This document shows, in pieces, positions 60,823 through 64,000 of a stretch of 64,000 bases of DNA (within the stretch, counting starts at the first letter, position 1; every line of letters starts with the position of its first letter). The position numbers were made by a program, and so were the translations under genes. Location of the stretch: NCBI GenBank assembly GCA_013388685.1, contig JACAET010000050.1, positions 62,001 through 126,000 of the forward strand, written 5' to 3'. The notes beneath the pieces are model-generated. The model was not told where the DNA came from. It was given only the letters and a program-made list of their open reading frames with translations, and searched no databases. Origin of the DNA: Chloroflexota bacterium. GTDB lineage: Bacteria; Chloroflexota; Anaerolineae; Anaerolineales; Villigracilaceae.

Positions 60823-60936
60823 GTCTCCCCCATCTAAATCTGAACTCTGATACTCTGAACTTTGAAACTCTGAATCGCTCTTCCGGGGGCAGAATTTAAA
60901 ATTTTTTGGAGGCCCTATCGTATTGCTCTCGAGAAG

Positions 60937-61211
60937 CGATCACGACCGTAAAGATTTTGTACGATGGTCAACCGTAACGCCAGGTTATGCCTGGCCCAGC
61001 AAGGCCGACCACAGGTCGGCGATACGCTCACCCTCTTTGGTTTGCGGCTGGAGGCCGCGCTATAGTATTACCCTCCAGAATCTATCACGATCGCGAAGAT
61101 TTTGCAGCTAGCTCATCGTACCGCCAGGCTATGCCTGGCTCTGCAGGGCCGACCAAAGGTCGGCGGTACACTCACCTCTTTGGTTGCGGCTGGAGGCCGC
61201 GCTATGGGGTA
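60937..61211 (+). repeat. Two tandem REP-like cloverleaf units upstream of fmt
   Basis: Units at 60937-61070 and 61082-61211 align over about 130 bp. Each holds hairpin GCCAGG/CCTGGC, hairpin GCCGACC/GGTCGGC and hairpin GCGGC/GCCGC; in the second unit GTACCGCC and GGCGGTAC form an outer stem around the first two, a cloverleaf-like fold. The CCGACCACAGGTCGG core and CCAGGC/GCCTGG arms match the REPs beside the transposase at 57.3-58.0 kb. The spacer 60838-61274 holds no gene. Confidence 0.65.
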
Positions 61212-61258
61212 TGACAGAATTATAACCCAAACTGTCAGCAGACGTTTGACGTGTCTTG

Positions 61259-61267
61259 TGCTACAAT
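61259..61267 (+). promoter_or_regulatory. Extended -10 promoter of fmt
   Basis: TGCTACAAT ends 7 bp before the ATG at 61275, so the transcript should begin at the start codon. Confidence 0.55.
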
Positions 61268-61274
61268 GCAGCTC

Positions 61275-62195
61275 ATGAGCACACGCACTGTTTTCATGGG
61301 TTCCCCTGATTTTGCCTTACCTGCTTTGCAGGCGCTGGCGCAACACTACCAGGTTATCGGCGTCGTCACCCAACCCGATCGGCCTGCCGGGCGCGGTCAG
61401 GCGTTGACTCCCCCGCCGGTCAAGCGTCTTGCCCTGGCATTGGGCATCCCCGTCATCCAACCGCGCCGTTTGCGCGAGGCGGAAGCCATGGCGCAGTTAC
61501 GCGCCTGGGCGCCAGAGTTGATCGTGGTGGCCGCCTTCGGGCAAATTCTCAAGCCCGAAGTGCTCGACTTGCCGCGCTTTGGCTGCATCAACGTTCACGC
61601 CTCGCTGCTGCCGCGCTGGCGCGGCGCGGCCCCTATCCAGGCGGCCATCCTGGCTGGCGATGCACAAACCGGCATTACCATCATGCGCATGGATGCCGGC
61701 ATAGATACCGGCCCAATCCTCCACCAGCGCGCCATCCCCATCCAAGAGACAGACACCGCCGGCACGCTGAGTGCGCGCTTGGCCGCCTTAGGCGGCGAAC
61801 TGCTCATCGAAACCTTGCAAGGCTATTTGAACGGCGAGGTGCAGCCCCGCCCCCAAGCAGAAAGCGGGGCAACCTATGCCCCCCTGCTGAAAAAGGAAGA
61901 CGGGCAATTAGATTTCGATCAGCCGGCCGAGGTGCTGGCGCGGCGGGTGCGCGCTTTCAGCCCGTGGCCAGGCGCATTTACCTTCTGGAAAGGCGAGATT
62001 TTGAAAATTCACCGCGCCCACGCCGCCGCCGGGACAGCCGCGCCCGGCAGGACCGTGGTGTGCGAGGGAACGCCGGCTTTCGGAACGTCGCAAGGGCTGC
62101 TGGTGCTGGATGAGGTACAGCCAGCCGGAAAAAAAGCCATGCCGGGCAAGGTGTTCTTGCAAGGCGCCAGAGAGTGGGTTCAGATGGATTCATGA
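61275..62195 (+). CDS. fmt: Methionyl-tRNA formyltransferase
   Basis: A 306-residue enzyme from ATG 61275. TVFMGSPDFALPALQAL, VVTQPDRPAGRGQ, VAAFGQILKPEVLDLPRFGCINVHASLLPRWRGAAPIQ (catalytic Asn-His) and ITIMRMDAGIDTGPIL are diagnostic; a C-terminal OB domain begins near residue 205. It formylates initiator Met-tRNA. The promoter puts the transcript start at this ATG rather than at the upstream in-frame start at 61251. No def or priA gene is beside it. Confidence 0.95.
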   Translation: MSTRTVFMGSPDFALPALQALAQHYQVIGVVTQPDRPAGRGQALTPPPVKRLALALGIPVIQPRRLREAEAMAQLRAWAPELIVVAAFGQILKPEVLDLPRFGCINVHASLLPRWRGAAPIQAAILAGDAQTGITIMRMDAGIDTGPILHQRAIPIQETDTAGTLSARLAALGGELLIETLQGYLNGEVQPRPQAESGATYAPLLKKEDGQLDFDQPAEVLARRVRAFSPWPGAFTFWKGEILKIHRAHAAAGTAAPGRTVVCEGTPAFGTSQGLLVLDEVQPAGKKAMPGKVFLQGAREWVQMDS

Positions 62196-62224
62196 AACTC
62201 TCATCGAGCTGACGGAATCCAGCT

Positions 62225-62253
62225 TTGACTTTTCCAAACCCGTAATGTATAAT
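62225..62253 (+). promoter_or_regulatory. Promoter of the S1-domain gene
   Basis: TTGACT at 62225-62230 and TATAAT at 62248-62253 are 17 bp apart, 41 bp before the ATG at 62295. Confidence 0.75.
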
Positions 62254-62294
62254 CGGCCTTTGCTTGAAATTTGGAGATTTGGGAGAGTGGTATT

Positions 62295-63059
62295 ATGGAA
62301 AACACCGACATTGTGGAAGTCCCCCACAGCACAGAGATCAAACGCAAACAGCACTACACCGGCACGGTTGTCAAAACAACGCTGGCAGGCGCTATTGTGG
62401 ATATTGGCTTGGGTGTGCCGGGAGTGGTTCACATCTCCAGGATACAAGAAGCCCCTGTGCGGCGAGTTGATGATGTTTTGCAAGTAGGTCAGGTCGTGGA
62501 TGTATGGGTTCACCGCGCGCCGTCACAGAAAGGGCGGATCGAATTGACGATGATCAAACCGCTCGATTTGGAATGGCGCGAGCTGAAAAAAGACATGGTC
62601 TTGAAGGGGAAAGTTGTCCGCCTGGAAAAATTTGGCGCTTTTGTCGAGATTGGGGCCGAACGCCCCGGGCTGGTGCATATCAGCGAGCTGACCCATGATT
62701 ACATCAAGGAAGTGAGCGAAGTCGTCAAAGAAGGCGACGAAGTCGAAGTCAAGGTTTTGGATGTAGACCGCAAGAAAAAACAAATCAAGCTGAGCATGAA
62801 AGCGCTGGAAATGCGGCCAGAGCCGGTTGCCAAAGCGAGTAAGGGCGGAGCCAAAGAAAAGGAAGCAGAACCCGAAGTGGAGCAGCCTGTCCCCACGGCC
62901 ATGGAGGCAGCGCTGCGCGAAGCCATGGAGCGTTCCCGCGAAAGCCGCCCCGTAAATGCCAAAACCTCCAGCAAGAGCCGCCCCGACCGCTCGCGGCGCG
63001 AACTCGAAAATATTCTCAGCCGAACGTTGGACCACAAGAGCCGCACATCGAAGCAGTAA
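62295..63059 (+). CDS. Protein with two S1 RNA-binding domains
   Basis: A 254-residue protein from ATG 62295 (GGGAGAG 9 bp upstream). S1 domains lie at residues about 17-88 (YTGTVVKTTLAGAIVDIGLGVPGVVHISRIQ) and 100-175 (GKVVRLEKFGAFVEIGAERPGLVHISELT ... VKVLDVDRKKKQIKLSMKAL). The tail is charged and ends in a basic segment (KSRPDRSRRELENILSRTLDHKSRTSKQ). It resembles short ribosomal protein S1 homologues or Chloroflexota S1-like translation factors, but has too few repeats for a canonical RpsA. A role in mRNA binding on the ribosome is inferred. Confidence 0.85.
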   Translation: MENTDIVEVPHSTEIKRKQHYTGTVVKTTLAGAIVDIGLGVPGVVHISRIQEAPVRRVDDVLQVGQVVDVWVHRAPSQKGRIELTMIKPLDLEWRELKKDMVLKGKVVRLEKFGAFVEIGAERPGLVHISELTHDYIKEVSEVVKEGDEVEVKVLDVDRKKKQIKLSMKALEMRPEPVAKASKGGAKEKEAEPEVEQPVPTAMEAALREAMERSRESRPVNAKTSSKSRPDRSRRELENILSRTLDHKSRTSKQ

Positions 63060-63104
63060 AAGTAAATTGGGCCAGCGGCTGCCCAAGCAACACCACCGTA
63101 AACG

Positions 63105-63139
63105 AAGACCCTGAAGGCTCACGGCCCTCAGGGTCTTTT
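63105..63139. terminator. Intrinsic terminator between convergent genes
   Basis: A 10-bp perfect stem AAGACCCTGA / TCAGGGTCTT with TTTTG after it and an A/G-rich left flank. Confidence 0.75.
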
Positions 63140-63167
63140 GATGAAGCTTCACGCGCCAATTACAGGC

Positions 63168-64000
63168 TTACTTATCTTCGACAACCTTTGCGCCAGCATG
63201 CTTCAGAGCGCTGTGTGCAGCCGCCAGGCGGGCGATAGGTACGCGGAAAGGCGAACAACTCACATAGTTGTTGCCAACGATGTGGCAGAACTCGATGGAT
63301 TCGGGATCGCCACCGTGCTCGCCGCAAATGCCTACCTCCAATTCAGGGCGCACAGCGCGTCCTTCTTCCACAGCCATCTTCATCAAGCGGCCCACCCCAT
63401 CGCGATCCAGCGTTTGGAAGGGGTTTTTGGGCAAGATGCCTTGCTCGACATACAGCACCAGGAAATTACGTTCGGCGTCATCGCGGCTGTAGCCAAAGGT
63501 CATCTGCGTCAGGTCATTGGTGCCAAAGGAGAAGAACTGGGCCAGCTTGGCGATCTCGCCAGCGGTGATGGCTGCGCGCGGGATTTCGATCATCGTGCCG
63601 AATTTGTATTCGAACTCGATGCCCTTTTCGGCCATCACATCGGCGGCGATCTTCTCCAGCTTGGGTTGGATCCATTCCAGTTCTTTGACCGTACCGGTCA
63701 GCGGGATCATCACTTCGGGCTTGACCACGATGCCGCGCTTGGCGCAGTCGGCCGCCGCCTCGAAGATGGCGCGCACCTGCATGGCAACGATTTCGGGGAT
63801 GTAGATGCTCAGGCGGACACCGCGCAGGCCCATCATCGGGTTGGATTCGTGCATACTTTTGATGGCTGCCAACAGTTTCTCCTTCTCGGCTAAGCCCTCC
63901 GTCTCGCCTTTCACCCGCATGGTGATGATCTCCTCGAAGAGCTTTTCTTCATCGGGCATGAACTCATGCAGCGGCGGGTCAATCAGACGGATGATGACAG
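63168..64000 (-). CDS. ppdK: Pyruvate, phosphate dikinase, C-terminal part
   Basis: The frame is open from the right edge of the window and ends at 63168, so about 277 C-terminal residues are seen. IIRLIDPPLHEFMPDEE, GLRGVRLSIYIPEIVAMQVRAI, VKPEVMIPLTGTVKELEW, FSFGTNDLTQMTFGYSRDDAERNFL and GICGEHGGDPESIEFCH belong to the PEP/pyruvate-binding barrel of PPDK; the catalytic Cys is in GICGEHGG. It interconverts pyruvate and phosphoenolpyruvate with ATP and phosphate. The nucleotide-binding and phospho-His domains lie outside the window. Confidence 0.95.
   Translation of the reverse strand, partial: VIIRLIDPPLHEFMPDEEKLFEEIITMRVKGETEGLAEKEKLLAAIKSMHESNPMMGLRGVRLSIYIPEIVAMQVRAIFEAAADCAKRGIVVKPEVMIPLTGTVKELEWIQPKLEKIAADVMAEKGIEFEYKFGTMIEIPRAAITAGEIAKLAQFFSFGTNDLTQMTFGYSRDDAERNFLVLYVEQGILPKNPFQTLDRDGVGRLMKMAVEEGRAVRPELEVGICGEHGGDPESIEFCHIVGNNYVSCSPFRVPIARLAAAHSALKHAGAKVVEDK

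Larger units (their letters stand above)
58948..60837 (+). pseudogene. C-terminal part of the NACHT protein: helical repeats plus SUMF1 (formylglycine-generating-like) domain
   Basis: In the same frame as the NACHT part, separated by one TAG codon. It begins RLTPEIEARLEREAYEQALLE, continues the STAND helical region (LPEGRAELYKACLDVLLEKW, FEFAHRALHDYLAAAYIAE), then HEAT-like repeats (about 59700-60090), and a SUMF1 C-type-lectin-fold domain: VKVPAGEFLMGSSEEDKEAYDDEKP, YPVTVDEYRLFV, MILPSEAEWEKAARG, GNVWEWCHSLY, RVVRGGSCF. No in-frame ATG with a Shine-Dalgarno site restarts it; the first usable codon is TTG 59020. The full-length protein would be about 914 residues. A 21-bp unit is duplicated at 60524-60565 (VESGTTP twice). 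Confidence 0.75.

Noticed and set aside
60937..61211. CRISPR array or tRNA pair
   Set aside because: Only two 130-bp units with no regular short repeat-spacer pattern; the cloverleaf-like fold lacks a T-loop GTTCGA and an acceptor stem of the right size.
1..64000. tRNA and rRNA genes
   Set aside because: I looked through the spacers for T-loop and anticodon-arm patterns and rRNA sequence and found none; a covariance-model scan would be needed to exclude a diverged tRNA.

Overview
The window reads as a chromosomal stretch of a Chloroflexota bacterium, probably Anaerolineae. The basis is indirect: Pro/Thr-rich linkers on surface proteins, many -10 boxes placed 6-9 bases before the start codon, short intergenic repeats that also run into coding sequence, a TtuB/TtuA pair, RicT and ScpA without sporulation genes around them, and a NACHT-SUMF1 STAND protein. 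This lineage is an inference. No rRNA or tRNA gene was recognised. Both ends cut genes: a glycosyltransferase on the left and pyruvate phosphate dikinase on the right.

Layout. 1-4 kb: partial glycosyltransferase, then a tight tRNA-modification run (ttuB, ttuA, queuosine-precursor transporter) ending in a YcaQ-type DNA glycosylase. 4-6.6 kb: redoxin plus DevC/DevA-like ABC transporter. 6.6-11 kb: smc and rnc, then an aldo/keto reductase. 12.6-20 kb: the most interesting locus. A near-leaderless 26-codon leader peptide with nine consecutive Asn/Asp codons precedes two mutually exclusive RNA hairpins and then aspS-gatC-gatA-gatB-asnS. It looks like a ribosome-mediated attenuator sensing charged tRNA-Asp and tRNA-Asn for the operon that makes them. 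20-31 kb: lysozyme with LysM, amine oxidase, an unassigned structured RNA candidate with its own promoter and terminator, Ada-like repair protein, exporter, glutamine synthetase, foldase, rpsF-ssb-rpsR, class III aminotransferase. 31-39 kb: GH20 hexosaminidase, surface protein, recJ, ricT, fused pabBC, vanZ-like, scpA. 39.7-48.5 kb: moaCDE, acetyltransferase, fabF, phosphatase, rplS, amidotransferase, murI, hflX, histidine kinase. 48.5-57 kb: M28 peptidase, trmFO, a three-gene GAF-kinase / REC-kinase / OmpR-type regulator cascade, ruvB and a DUF2905 protein. 57-61 kb: accessory patch with a REP-associated transposase flanked by its REPs, a NACHT-SUMF1 protein split by a TAG codon and ending in a segment that resembles a diversity-generating-retroelement variable region, and two tandem REP-like units. 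61-64 kb: fmt, an S1-domain protein, and the ppdK end.

Genes that work together: AspRS, GatCAB and AsnRS for Asp/Asn (and probably Gln) tRNA charging; TrmFO with TtuA/TtuB for m5U54 and its 2-thio derivative; SMC with ScpA; MoaC/D/E for molybdopterin; ssb, recJ and ruvB for recombination and repair. Small repeats are a theme: palindromes in spacers, a MITE-like insert inside the gat operon, and repeat-derived peptides inside gatA, gatB, recJ and moaE.
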